In this document: piece by piece, positions 1-5,366 of the stretch
How positions within the stretch are numbered: position 1 is the first letter of the stretch
Layout: every line of letters starts with the position of its first letter
Assembly (NCBI GenBank): GCA_947585065.1
Contig: CANPWX010000012.1
Coordinates: forward strand, 1 to 13,904
Origin: an uncultured Bacilli bacterium
GTDB taxonomy: Bacteria; Bacillota_I; Bacilli_A; RF39; UBA660
DNA length: 13,904 bases
Reading direction: 5' to 3'
Made by a program: the position numbers and the translations under genes
The notes under the pieces: generated by a model
Databases searched by the model: none
Seen by the model: only the letters and a program-made list of their open reading frames with translations
Told to the model about the DNA's origin: nothing

Positions 1-36
1 GCCTAGAAAACTTTTGAAGCTCTAGGTCATTCAGAG

Positions 37-59
37 CCTAGTTTTAATAACTAGGTTTT
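37..59 (+). terminator. Rho-independent terminator at the left edge
   Basis: CCTAGTT (37-43) pairs perfectly with AACTAGG (49-55) around a 5-nt loop, and TTTT follows. CCTAG at 2-6 and CTAGG at 22-26 could form another 5-bp stem or swap partners with these arms. It probably ends a gene lying to the left of the window. Confidence 0.6.
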
Positions 60-75
60 AATTTTGAACTGAAAG

Positions 76-84
76 TGGTATAAT
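76..84 (+). promoter_or_regulatory. Extended -10 promoter
   Basis: TG-n-TATAAT is perfect at 76-84. There is no good -35; TTTTAA lies at the right distance (56-61). It sits just after the terminator at 37-59, so transcription would start near 91 and run through the gene-free stretch towards the hairpins at 191-245. Confidence 0.5.
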
Positions 85-116
85 TAAATAGTATTGAAGA
101 CATTAGTCATTAGTAA

Positions 117-191
117 ATTTATATAAATTTAATTTTATTCATCCCGAATGAGATTGTGGTACAAGCGGCTATAAAATCAAGCCAAAAATAG
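117..191 (+). repeat. Repeat copy 1: C-terminal peptide relic
   Basis: An open frame reads FYINLILFIPNEIVVQAAIK then SSQK and TAG. There is no start codon, and an in-frame stop lies at 114-116. The DNA of 135-177 matches 3172-3214 with about 36 of 43 bases identical, and five of the seven differences fall at third codon positions. It therefore looks like a fragment of a once-selected coding sequence. The AAAAATAGAACG string after it recurs in copy 2. Copies 2 and 3 are at about 2903-2957 and 3142-3222. Family unknown. Confidence 0.5.
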
Positions 192-224
192 AACGAGAAG
201 TCGTTCCAATAGATTAAATTAATG

Positions 225-245
225 AAAGAACCAAAGGTTCTTTTT
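225..245 (+). terminator. Rho-independent terminator
   Basis: AAAGAACC (225-232) and GGTTCTTT (236-243) pair around an AAA loop, and the T run extends to 245. It is the natural end for any transcript from the promoter at 76-84. Confidence 0.55.
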
Positions 246-340
246 GGCTGCAATAGAAAGGATTTGATGTGCAACAAACAAATTTATATCACTTAAAAAT
301 TATTGATTTTTAAAAATATAGTACATTATTAATTTTAAAC

Positions 341-377
341 AAAAATAGTCGCCATAAGGTTGGATGACTATTTTTTT
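341..377. terminator. Bidirectional terminator-like hairpin
   Basis: AAAAATAGTC (341-350) pairs perfectly with GACTATTTTT (366-375), a 10-bp stem with a 15-nt loop. A run of T follows and a run of A precedes, so it could act on either strand. It separates the gene-free left edge from the ribosome binding site of the small broken gene at 410. Confidence 0.5.
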
Positions 378-409
378 AGTAAAAATTGTAAAATGAAAGG
401 AGAGTCAAA

Positions 410-612
410 ATGTGTTTTACAAAAAGGAGTATTAGAAGATTGCTGATATTAATTATAATGGTGTTGATGATAAGAAAATAGATGAATTTGTAGAAAGGAA
501 AATTATTCATAAAGATTATTTTGAATGGAAATTAAACTTTATGAAAGAAACAATAAAAATAGAAATAAGCGGAACTGGTAAAAAAGATGGATTTTTAATA
601 GAATGTGAATAA
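410..612 (+). pseudogene. Small frame-broken coding remnant, function unknown
   Basis: AAAGGAGAG (396-404) is a good ribosome binding site 5 nt before ATG 410. The frame from that ATG gives MCFTKRSIRRLLILIIMVLM and stops after about 23 codons. In the -1 frame an open stretch from 436 to TAA 612 encodes 58 residues with natural composition, including KIADINYNGVDDKKIDEFVE and, near its end, KKDGFLIECE. Joining the frames near 431-436 gives one continuous small protein, so a single-base indel is the simplest explanation. The charged -DEFVERKIIH- part loosely recalls the extreme C-terminus of large serine recombinases, but this is only an impression. It may be a piece of a lost mobile element. 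Confidence 0.35.
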
Positions 613-658
613 AACAATTAATTTAATCACTACATAATAAAAAAGAATATTTTTGTAG

Positions 659-664
659 TATAAT
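659..664 (+). promoter_or_regulatory. -10 element for the 689 gene, with a flanking inverted repeat
   Basis: TATAAT is exact at 659-664, but no convincing -35 lies 16-18 bp upstream. ACTACA (629-634) and TGTAGT (654-659) form an inverted repeat running into the -10, a plausible operator position or a weak end to the preceding relic. Predicted transcription starts near 671, which makes a TTG start at 671 unlikely for the gene downstream. Confidence 0.4.
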
Positions 665-688
665 AGGTATTTGAAAAGTGGTGATAAC

Positions 689-1624
689 GTGGAAAGAGTG
701 AAGTTTTATTCTAATGGAGATATGACAACGTCTTATAACTTTAATAAAGCTATAGATATTGTAAAAATTATTAAAGATAAAGATTATGCAATGAATGATA
801 TACTAGAGTTTTATAATATCTTAAAATTATTTAATCCAGAAGTTTTAAAAAACACAAAAGAAGATATTAAATATTTTTGTAATGAATCATCAAATAAAAT
901 AAATAAAATAATTGGTAAGTTTTGTTCAAAGATTAGCAATGATAATATTGAAGAGTATTTGGATGATATTGAACCTAGTTATATAGAGGATTTTTTTGAA
1001 GTATTAGATAAATATAAAGTTTACGAAAAAATAAGTGATGATGTATTTTCTCAAATACTCGAAAAGAATGATGTCTATTTGCACTTTATCTTACATAATA
1101 AAAATATTGTACATACATATGATAAAATTTTACGTGAAAAATTACTAAAATATACTGATAGTGCAGTATTATTGCTTGATGAATATGAAACAGATCATTT
1201 AGGGAATTACTCTCACAGAATATTTCCCAAAAGTTTAACAGATGAAGATAAAAATAAGATTCTTAAAAATTATATTAATAGTGAATTTGCAAATTTAAAT
1301 TATTTAAGGTTAATAGTAAATTTTCAAGCAACAAGTGAGTTAAATATAGATGATAAAATAAAATTAATTGCGAAAAAGAAGGCTGAAGAACAAGAAAAGA
1401 AATTGTTTAAAAATAATCCTGGGATAGAAATGTCTACTTTGGTTCTTTTTAAAGAAAATCAACAGGAAACGGTTGAATTTAATATTAAAGGGCAAAACTG
1501 GGAATTTGCATATGATATAAATTGGATAAAACAAAATATAGATGATAATAGTACTTTATTAAATAATTTTATATATTTATTTGAGTATGTTGATAGACTA
1601 TCTAATTTAAATAAATATTTATAA
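689..1624 (+). CDS. Uncharacterised 311-residue protein, possibly a C-terminally truncated gene
   Basis: I do not recognise this family. The start is set at GTG 689 (MERVKFYSNGDMTTSYNF) rather than TTG 671. GTGGTGAT just upstream resembles the GGTGAT binding site seen before the kinase gene, and 671 coincides with the expected transcription start. The protein is cytosolic in appearance, with no signal peptide or membrane helix, and is mostly acidic, lysine-rich helix. A lysine/glutamate-rich stretch (about residues 225-245) is followed by a beta-like segment and NWIKQNIDDNSTLLNNFIYL near the end. The frame stops soon after FEYVD, mid-helix in appearance, and 197 non-coding bases follow. This agrees with my vague memory of longer Bacillota proteins sharing such a segment, so it may be only the N-terminal half. 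A defence-type role is possible from its neighbours but is not shown. Confidence 0.6.
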   Translation: MERVKFYSNGDMTTSYNFNKAIDIVKIIKDKDYAMNDILEFYNILKLFNPEVLKNTKEDIKYFCNESSNKINKIIGKFCSKISNDNIEEYLDDIEPSYIEDFFEVLDKYKVYEKISDDVFSQILEKNDVYLHFILHNKNIVHTYDKILREKLLKYTDSAVLLLDEYETDHLGNYSHRIFPKSLTDEDKNKILKNYINSEFANLNYLRLIVNFQATSELNIDDKIKLIAKKKAEEQEKKLFKNNPGIEMSTLVLFKENQQETVEFNIKGQNWEFAYDINWIKQNIDDNSTLLNNFIYLFEYVDRLSNLNKYL

Positions 1625-1751
1625 AGAGCAAATTTAATACTTCTTATTATAGAAGACGAAAAAATAATATTTATCATTTATTATTGCATTGTTGTTGCAT
1701 TGTTATTCAGGATAAATTTATTTTTCATTTATTAATTCTTTCTTTCATTAA

Positions 1752-1780
1752 TTTACATTTGAAAGTATACATGGTACAAT
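1752..1780 (+). promoter_or_regulatory. Sigma-A promoter for the YhcG-like nuclease
   Basis: TTTACA (1752-1757), a 17-bp spacer and TACAAT (1775-1780) make a good sigma-A promoter. The start would be near 1787, giving a leader of about 35 nt before ATG 1822. GGAGGG (1811-1816) lies 5 nt before the ATG. The gene is therefore transcribed on its own. Confidence 0.6.
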
Positions 1781-1821
1781 TTACATATAAACTTTGATAT
1801 ATAAAGGATTGGAGGGCTTTA

Positions 1822-2853
1822 ATGAGTACTGAATTAATAAAAAATGAGAATGAATTCAATCAAATATTTAATGGTATAAAGGAATTAGTTATAAATAGTA
1901 GAAATAAAGTATATCAAACTGTTAATACTGAAATGCTTAATCTATATTGGAATATAGGTAAAGCAATTATGGAAATACAACAAGGTGATGAAAGGGCAAG
2001 TTATGGCGATGCAGTACTTGAAAGGTTATCGCAAAGTTTAACAGCTGAATTTGGTAAAGGTTTTTCTAAAAGAAATTTAGAAAGAATGAGAAAATTTTAT
2101 GTATGTTTTCCAATTGCGACAACACTGTCGTCGCAATTAAGCTGGTCGCATTATTTAGAACTTATAAAAATAGATGAAGAACCTAAAAGAAATTTTTATA
2201 TGAAAGAAACAATTGATTCTAAATGGAGTGTGAGAGAACTGCAAAGACAAAAAGATTCACTATTATATGAAAGATTAACATTAGCTGCAGATAAGGAAAA
2301 AATATTAGAATTATCTGAAAAAGGGCAAATATTAAAAACAAGTAGAGATTTAGTAAAAGATCCTTTTGTTTTAGAGTTTCTAGATATAAAAGAAAATACA
2401 AATTATCTAGAATCTGATTTAGAAAGAAATATCATAGAGCACTTAAAAGAATTTTTATTAGAATTAGGTAAAGGCTTTAGCTATGTTGGAAATCAAGTTA
2501 GATTAACTTTAGAAGAAGAGCATTTTTATCCGGATTTAATTTTTTATAATAGATTTTTAAGATGCTTTGTTATCATTGATTTAAAAATAGGAAAAGTATC
2601 CCATCAAGATATAGGACAAATGCAAATGTATGTGAATTATTATGATAGAGAAATCAAACAAGATGATGAAAATCCTACAGTTGGTATATTACTATCAACA
2701 AATAAAAATGAAACAGTTGTAAAATATACTCTTCCAAAAGATAATAAAACAATATTTTCTTCGGAATATAAACTACATATGCCAACAAAAAAAGAACTAA
2801 TTACTGCTGTGGAAGAAGAAAAGAAAAATTTTGAATTAAATGAAGAAAATTAG
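1822..2853 (+). CDS. YhcG/DUF1016-family PDDEXK nuclease-like protein
   Basis: Domain order is typical of the YhcG family: an N-terminal helical DUF1016 part (about residues 10-165, with YWNIGKAI and LSWSHYLELIKI) and a C-terminal PDDEXK nuclease-fold part (about 190-335). The nuclease motif is visible: D238 in FYPDLIFYN, then D253-L-K255 in VIIDLKIG, then Q266 in GQMQMY. At 343 residues it is full length for the family. The start has a strong binding site (GGAGGG). These proteins often sit inside or beside type I restriction-modification loci or mobile elements, and their substrate is not firmly known. Here there is no hsdR/M/S partner in the window, and the gene has its own promoter. It lies among decayed accessory genes but appears intact. 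The family call is firm; the biological role is not. Confidence 0.88.
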   Translation: MSTELIKNENEFNQIFNGIKELVINSRNKVYQTVNTEMLNLYWNIGKAIMEIQQGDERASYGDAVLERLSQSLTAEFGKGFSKRNLERMRKFYVCFPIATTLSSQLSWSHYLELIKIDEEPKRNFYMKETIDSKWSVRELQRQKDSLLYERLTLAADKEKILELSEKGQILKTSRDLVKDPFVLEFLDIKENTNYLESDLERNIIEHLKEFLLELGKGFSYVGNQVRLTLEEEHFYPDLIFYNRFLRCFVIIDLKIGKVSHQDIGQMQMYVNYYDREIKQDDENPTVGILLSTNKNETVVKYTLPKDNKTIFSSEYKLHMPTKKELITAVEEEKKNFELNEEN

Positions 2854-2902
2854 TCATAGTACATAAAAAGATTATTTGTTCATTACTAATATTAAACTTT
2901 TA

Positions 2903-2957
2903 CTCCCATTTATGATTCCTGTACAAGCTGCAATTAAAGCTAGAGAAAAATAGAACG
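2903..2957 (+). repeat. Repeat copy 2: C-terminal peptide relic
   Basis: One frame reads LLLPFMIPVQAAIKAREK then TAG, matching the IVVQAAIK-tail-stop pattern of copy 1. The following AAAAATAGAACG string is identical to that after copy 1. There is no start codon or binding site. It lies 50 bp after the nuclease stop and is followed by its own terminator (2977-2998). Confidence 0.45.
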
Positions 2958-2976
2958 TATAAACGCTAAAATACGG

Positions 2977-2998
2977 AAGACTAGAAATAGTCTTTTTT
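2977..2998 (+). terminator. Rho-independent terminator with GAAA loop
   Basis: AAGACTA (2977-2983) and TAGTCTT (2988-2994) pair perfectly around a GAAA tetraloop, with six T at 2993-2998. It probably ends the nuclease transcript. TAGA and AAAAA at 2941-2950 can also pair with the T run and TCTA after the hairpin, echoing the outer stem seen after copy 1. Confidence 0.7.
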
Positions 2999-3021
2999 CT
3001 ATTATATGAAACAAATATCTA

Positions 3022-3060
3022 TATTCCCAAAAAAGTTAATTTTGGAGTTATTTGGGAATA
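3022..3060. repeat. Perfect 10-bp inverted repeat
   Basis: TATTCCCAAA (3022-3031) and TTTGGGAATA (3051-3060) are exact inverted copies around a 19-nt spacer. There is no T run and no adjacent gene. It may be an old element end, a hairpin or a protein site. Confidence 0.4.
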
Positions 3061-3141
3061 ATTTTGTGATATATTATCTATGCAAGGAAAAAATATTAAA
3101 TCATATTTGCATGGGGGGTCTATTTTATTTTTCTGCAATAA

Positions 3142-3222
3142 ATTCATAGTTTTGTATATTTTATAGCAATCTTATTCATCCCAAATGAGATAGTGGCACA
3201 AGTAGCAATCAAAAACGGGAGT
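3142..3222 (+). repeat. Repeat copy 3: C-terminal peptide relic
   Basis: An open frame after the stop at 3139-3141 reads IHSFVYFIAILFIPNEIVAQ, then VAIKNGSKN and TAA. The DNA at 3172-3214 is about 36/43 identical to copy 1. A weaker hairpin (CCTTT-AAAT-AAAGG, about 3246-3259) follows. Upstream of the shared core the residues are hydrophobic, hinting at a membrane segment, but copies 1 and 3 do not match well there. Confidence 0.45.
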
Positions 3223-3311
3223 AAAAATTAATAATATCAAAAAATCCTTTAAATAAAGGGAAAATAATGATTTTATAGGAATATAAAAATTTATTCCTAA
3301 CCATTATTGGT

Positions 3312-3317
3312 TATACT
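3312..3317 (+). promoter_or_regulatory. -10 element of the type III antitoxin/toxin transcript
   Basis: TATACT at 3312-3317 is a good -10. The -35 is poor (ATTTAT or AATTTA near 3288-3294). Transcription would begin near 3324, just before the structured stretch ahead of the toxin relic. Confidence 0.35.
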
Positions 3318-3323
3318 GATGTA

Positions 3324-3455
3324 AAATATTTATTGGTAGTGGATCTGGCACTTGAGAAAGTGTGAAAATGTTTTTCGCTTCTGGATGGTGCGACTAATAA
3401 ATGATCCTGGTTGAAAATGTAGAATAACTTCATCGTAAGATGGAGCTTTCTTTTG
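3324..3455 (+). ncRNA. Candidate type III antitoxin RNA (CptI-like), degenerate
   Basis: Type III toxin-antitoxin loci place a repeat-containing RNA and a leaky terminator directly before the toxin gene, and this stretch fits that plan. Two diverged repeat units can be seen: GATCTGG (3342-3348) with TGAAAATGT (3363-3371), then GATCCTGG (3403-3410) with TGAAAATGT (3412-3420). Each unit then has a CTTC...GATGG segment (3378-3387 and 3429-3443). CACTT-GAGA-AAGTG can form a hairpin in unit 1 only. Unit 2 lacks about 12 nt, and its CTTC...GATGG segment doubles as the terminator stem. The RNA family is inferred from position and repeats, not recognised directly. Confidence 0.4.
3428..3455 (+). terminator. 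Attenuator hairpin between antitoxin RNA and toxin
   Basis: CTTCATC (3429-3435) pairs with GATGGAG (3440-3446) around GTAA with one G-U pair, and CTTTCTTTTGTTTT follows. It lies about 35 nt before the toxin frame, where type III loci carry a partial terminator that sets the antitoxin to toxin ratio. Confidence 0.5.
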
Positions 3456-3482
3456 TTTTATGTTATACTTTTTATGGAGTTG

Positions 3483-3804
3483 ATGGCAAAGGAAATAAAA
3501 ATCGGTTATTTATATCACATAAAAGATGAATATTTTGATGTCGTTAATGAGGAAAATTTAATGCAAAATCATGAAAAAGGGAAGAAGAGACCTACTTATT
3601 TTACAATTAAAGATAAAAATATTTTATGGTTTATTCCTATTAGTTCTAAGGTTGATAAATATCAAAAAATTATTGATAAAAAAATCGAAAAATATGGATT
3701 TTGTAATACTATAATCATTAGAAAAATTATTAAAGAGAGGTACAAATTTATTTTTCATGGATATAGATAAATTAAAAGAAAAAATGTTAGAAGAAATAAA
3801 GTAA
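3483..3804 (+). pseudogene. Broken type III toxin, CptN/ToxN-AbiQ-like endoribonuclease
   Basis: The first part reads KIGYLYHIKDEYFDVV, RPTYFTIKDKNILWFIPISS, KVDKYQKIIDKK and YGFCNTIII, the characteristic N-terminal pattern of CptN/TenpN-like toxins. Intact members cleave RNA and are held inactive by a repeat RNA antitoxin. Here the frame runs into KERYKFIFHGYR and stops at 3770 after about 95 residues, while the family is usually about 150-190. In the +1 frame, NLFFMDIDKLKEKMLEEIK ends at TAA 3802-3804, which resembles the family's C-terminus (LFFPDID-type). The middle segment is missing and the frame has shifted, so an internal deletion near 3725-3745 is likely. ATG 3483 has GGAG only 3 nt away. 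A better spaced AAAGGA (3488-3493) precedes ATC 3501, where the original start may have been. Confidence 0.75.
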
Positions 3805-3861
3805 ATTGCAAATATGTTATTTTTAAAATGAATATTTCTTTTTTTCTTAAAAAAAATATTG

Positions 3862-3867
3862 TATAAT
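3862..3867 (+). promoter_or_regulatory. -10 element of the kinase operon
   Basis: TATAAT is exact at 3862-3867, with transcription expected near 3874. No good -35 lies at the right spacing because the upstream DNA is runs of T and A. AGGTGA (3890-3895) is the binding site for ATG 3900. Confidence 0.4.
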
Positions 3868-3899
3868 ATTTATAGAATAGAAAGAGTTTAGGTGATCAT

Positions 3900-4970
3900 A
3901 TGGTAACACTTAGTATTGGAAAATCTACTTACGATATCACTGTCCCTATGGAAGAATATCCTGTAGAGAATCAAAAATACATATTAAAAGAAAAATTAGA
4001 AGGCAGTGGAGGAAGTGCTTCAAATGTTGCATATTTGTTTGGTAAATGGAATGCTGACAGTTATTATGCCGGAGTAGTTGGTTATGATGAACTAGCAAAC
4101 AATATCAAAAAAGAATTAGAGGCTGGAAAAGTTCATACGAATTTTATAGAAACAAACTATGAAAAGAAAACGACAATGACAATGATTTTATCAAATAAAA
4201 ATACGACTTCTAGGACTCAGTTAATGATTGAACCAGAGATATATCATTTAAAAAAATATGATTTTGATATTTCACCAAATATAGTTTATTCTGATGGATA
4301 TGAGTATGCGGCAACAAAAGAAGCTTTTAGTCGTTATCAAAATGCAGTCTTAGTTTTAGGAGCAGGATTAAGTATTGGAGATATAAAAGAAGTAGAAGCA
4401 TTAGCTAAAATATCTCAGTATGTAGTCTTCTCTTTAGAATTTGCTTGTAAAACATGTAAAATGAAAGTAGATGTAAATGTTGCAGCCCATCTTTTAAATT
4501 TATATAAAGAGATCAAAGAAAAATATCCTCACAGCATCAATATTATAACACTACATCAAAATGGTGTTTTATATGAAATAAATAATGAAGTGAAAGTTAT
4601 GCCAACATTACAAGTAACAGAAATAGATCGAACAGGAGCTGGAGATATTTTTGATGGAGCTTTTGCTTATGCTTTAGGAAGTGGATTAGATTTAGAAAAA
4701 AGTATCAGAGTAGCTAATATTGCCGCGGCACTATCCACAACAAAATATGGAGCCAAAAATTCGATCCCACTTTTATCAGATGTAATACATAAATATGAAG
4801 AAAAATTTGGCCCAATGAATGAAGGAGCATCAAATGTTACTGTAGAAGAAACGAATCAACAAGTAACTCCAATGCAAGTGTCATCAACATCAAATGGAAC
4901 GCCTCAAAATACTGTTCCTGTTCCTTCAGAATCACCAACTCAACAGGAAAGTATACCACCACAAGTATGA
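3900..4970 (+). CDS. PfkB-family carbohydrate/nucleoside kinase with a P/S/T/Q-rich tail
   Basis: Ribokinase-fold sugar or nucleoside kinase, expected in the cytosol and transferring phosphate from ATP. Both family signatures are present: GGSASNVAYLFGKW (residues 37-50) for substrate binding, and DRTGAGDIFDGAF (243-255), where G246-A-G-D249 is the anion hole and catalytic Asp. The fold ends near residue 303. The last 52 residues (305-356) are rich in Pro, Ser, Thr, Gln and Val with almost no Lys, unlike the rest of the protein or typical family members. The substrate cannot be told from sequence; the short N-terminus lacks the usual inosine-guanosine or fructokinase hallmarks I would look for. 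The stop overlaps the start of the Smr gene by ATGA, so translation is probably coupled. Start chosen at ATG 3900 with AGGTGA upstream. Confidence 0.9.
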   Translation: MVTLSIGKSTYDITVPMEEYPVENQKYILKEKLEGSGGSASNVAYLFGKWNADSYYAGVVGYDELANNIKKELEAGKVHTNFIETNYEKKTTMTMILSNKNTTSRTQLMIEPEIYHLKKYDFDISPNIVYSDGYEYAATKEAFSRYQNAVLVLGAGLSIGDIKEVEALAKISQYVVFSLEFACKTCKMKVDVNVAAHLLNLYKEIKEKYPHSINIITLHQNGVLYEINNEVKVMPTLQVTEIDRTGAGDIFDGAFAYALGSGLDLEKSIRVANIAAALSTTKYGAKNSIPLLSDVIHKYEEKFGPMNEGASNVTVEETNQQVTPMQVSSTSNGTPQNTVPVPSESPTQQESIPPQV

Positions 4971-5227
4971 TATTTTGGAAATTTTATCCTAGTATCGATT
5001 TACATGGAGAATATACAACAACGGCATATACAGTAATTCATGAATTTTTAAAAGAACAACAAAAATTAGGAAAAGAATATGTTGTAATTATACACGGAAA
5101 AGGTACAGGAAAATTAAAAGAAGAAGTCCATCATATTCTTTCTCAAGAGTCTATTGTTTTAGAATACCATTTAGATCCGGATAACCTTGGTCAAACTTTA
5201 GTTCATATTAATACTAATGTAAATTAA
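4967..5227 (+). CDS. Stand-alone Smr-domain protein
   Basis: At 86 residues this is little more than one Smr (small MutS-related) domain. DLHG at 11-14 and HGKGTGKL at 43-50 are the two family motifs, followed by a conserved end with N-x-G-x-T-x-V. Smr domains occur at the C-terminus of MutS2 and in SmrB-type nucleases, which cut mRNA at collided ribosomes or cleave DNA. As a minimal protein without MutS or extra N-terminal parts, its partner is unknown. It overlaps the kinase gene by 4 bp (ATGA) and has no separate binding site that I trust, so expression probably depends on the kinase gene. The motif call is strong; the cellular role is inferred from the family. Confidence 0.88.
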   Translation: MIFWKFYPSIDLHGEYTTTAYTVIHEFLKEQQKLGKEYVVIIHGKGTGKLKEEVHHILSQESIVLEYHLDPDNLGQTLVHINTNVN

Positions 5228-5234
5228 GTTTTTT

Positions 5235-5306
5235 ATATGGTTAGTACCTGCTTTCTATTATTTTTGCTAATATAATTATAAAGCATTTTGGGGTTACTAA
5301 CCATAT
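5235..5306. repeat. Perfect 12-bp inverted repeat after the kinase-Smr operon
   Basis: ATATGGTTAGTA (5235-5246) and TACTAACCATAT (5295-5306) are exact inverted copies. The stem can extend inward with CC/GG (one bulge) and GCTTT (5250-5254) with AAAGC (5280-5284). The right arm also forms the left side of the terminator at 5300-5320, so the two folds exclude each other. Confidence 0.6.
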
Positions 5307-5320
5307 TTTATGGTCTTTTT
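5300..5320 (+). terminator. Terminator of the kinase-Smr operon
   Basis: ACCATA (5300-5305) and TATGGT (5309-5314) pair around TTT and are followed by CTTTTT. It lies about 75 bp after the Smr stop and before the protease promoter. Confidence 0.6.
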
Positions 5321-5366
5321 CCAAAATCTCCTGACTTTGGAAACACGACCCTAAGTTAACACAAAT

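Larger units (their letters stand above)
91..249 (+). ncRNA. Possible structured small RNA, or remnant leader
   Basis: This gene-free stretch lies between an extended -10 promoter and a terminator. AGCCAAAAA (180-188) is perfectly complementary to TTTTTGGCT (241-249). These arms enclose GAACGA-GAAG-TCGTTC (191-206) and AAAGAACC-AAA-GGTTCTTT (225-243). The outer stem and the second hairpin compete for the same T run, so the fold could switch between a closed three-way form and a terminator. The first half also holds repeat copy 1 and an 18-bp AT palindrome (114-131). No RNA family was recognised. It may simply be the 3' end of a lost gene plus its terminator. Confidence 0.25.
2854..3323. other. 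Gene-free spacer between the nuclease and the type III TA relic
   Basis: I see no convincing gene on either strand. The stretch holds repeat copies 2 and 3, the hairpin terminator at 2977-2998 and an isolated inverted repeat at 3022-3060. A G-run at 3112-3118 precedes only a very short frame. It reads as debris from past insertions and deletions. Confidence 0.55.

Noticed and set aside
117..191. Repeat copies as the N-terminus of a Tn916-type helix-turn-helix protein (FIPxxxIxxA pattern)
   Set aside because: There is loose similarity, but all three copies stop within four to five codons after AIK, so a C-terminus fits better. I could not confirm either.
671..688. TTG 671 start of the unknown protein
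   Set aside because: It coincides with the predicted transcription start, and the GTGGTGAT binding site lies inside this extension, so GTG 689 fits better.
1459..1677. Reverse-strand 72-codon frame overlapping the end of the unknown gene
   Set aside because: No binding site or promoter, and the composition is that of an antisense shadow of AT-rich coding DNA.
3342..3420. CRISPR-like array
   Set aside because: Only two imperfect, unequal repeat units and no regular spacers; the type III antitoxin layout explains them better.
3453..3482. Earlier TTG start for the toxin relic (10 extra residues)
   Set aside because: It lies in the T-rich tail of the attenuator hairpin and lacks a binding site.
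3831..3860. AATATTT ... AAATATT as a terminator for the toxin relic
   Set aside because: The stem is only A-T pairs with a poor loop and overlaps the promoter region of the kinase; simple AT richness explains it.
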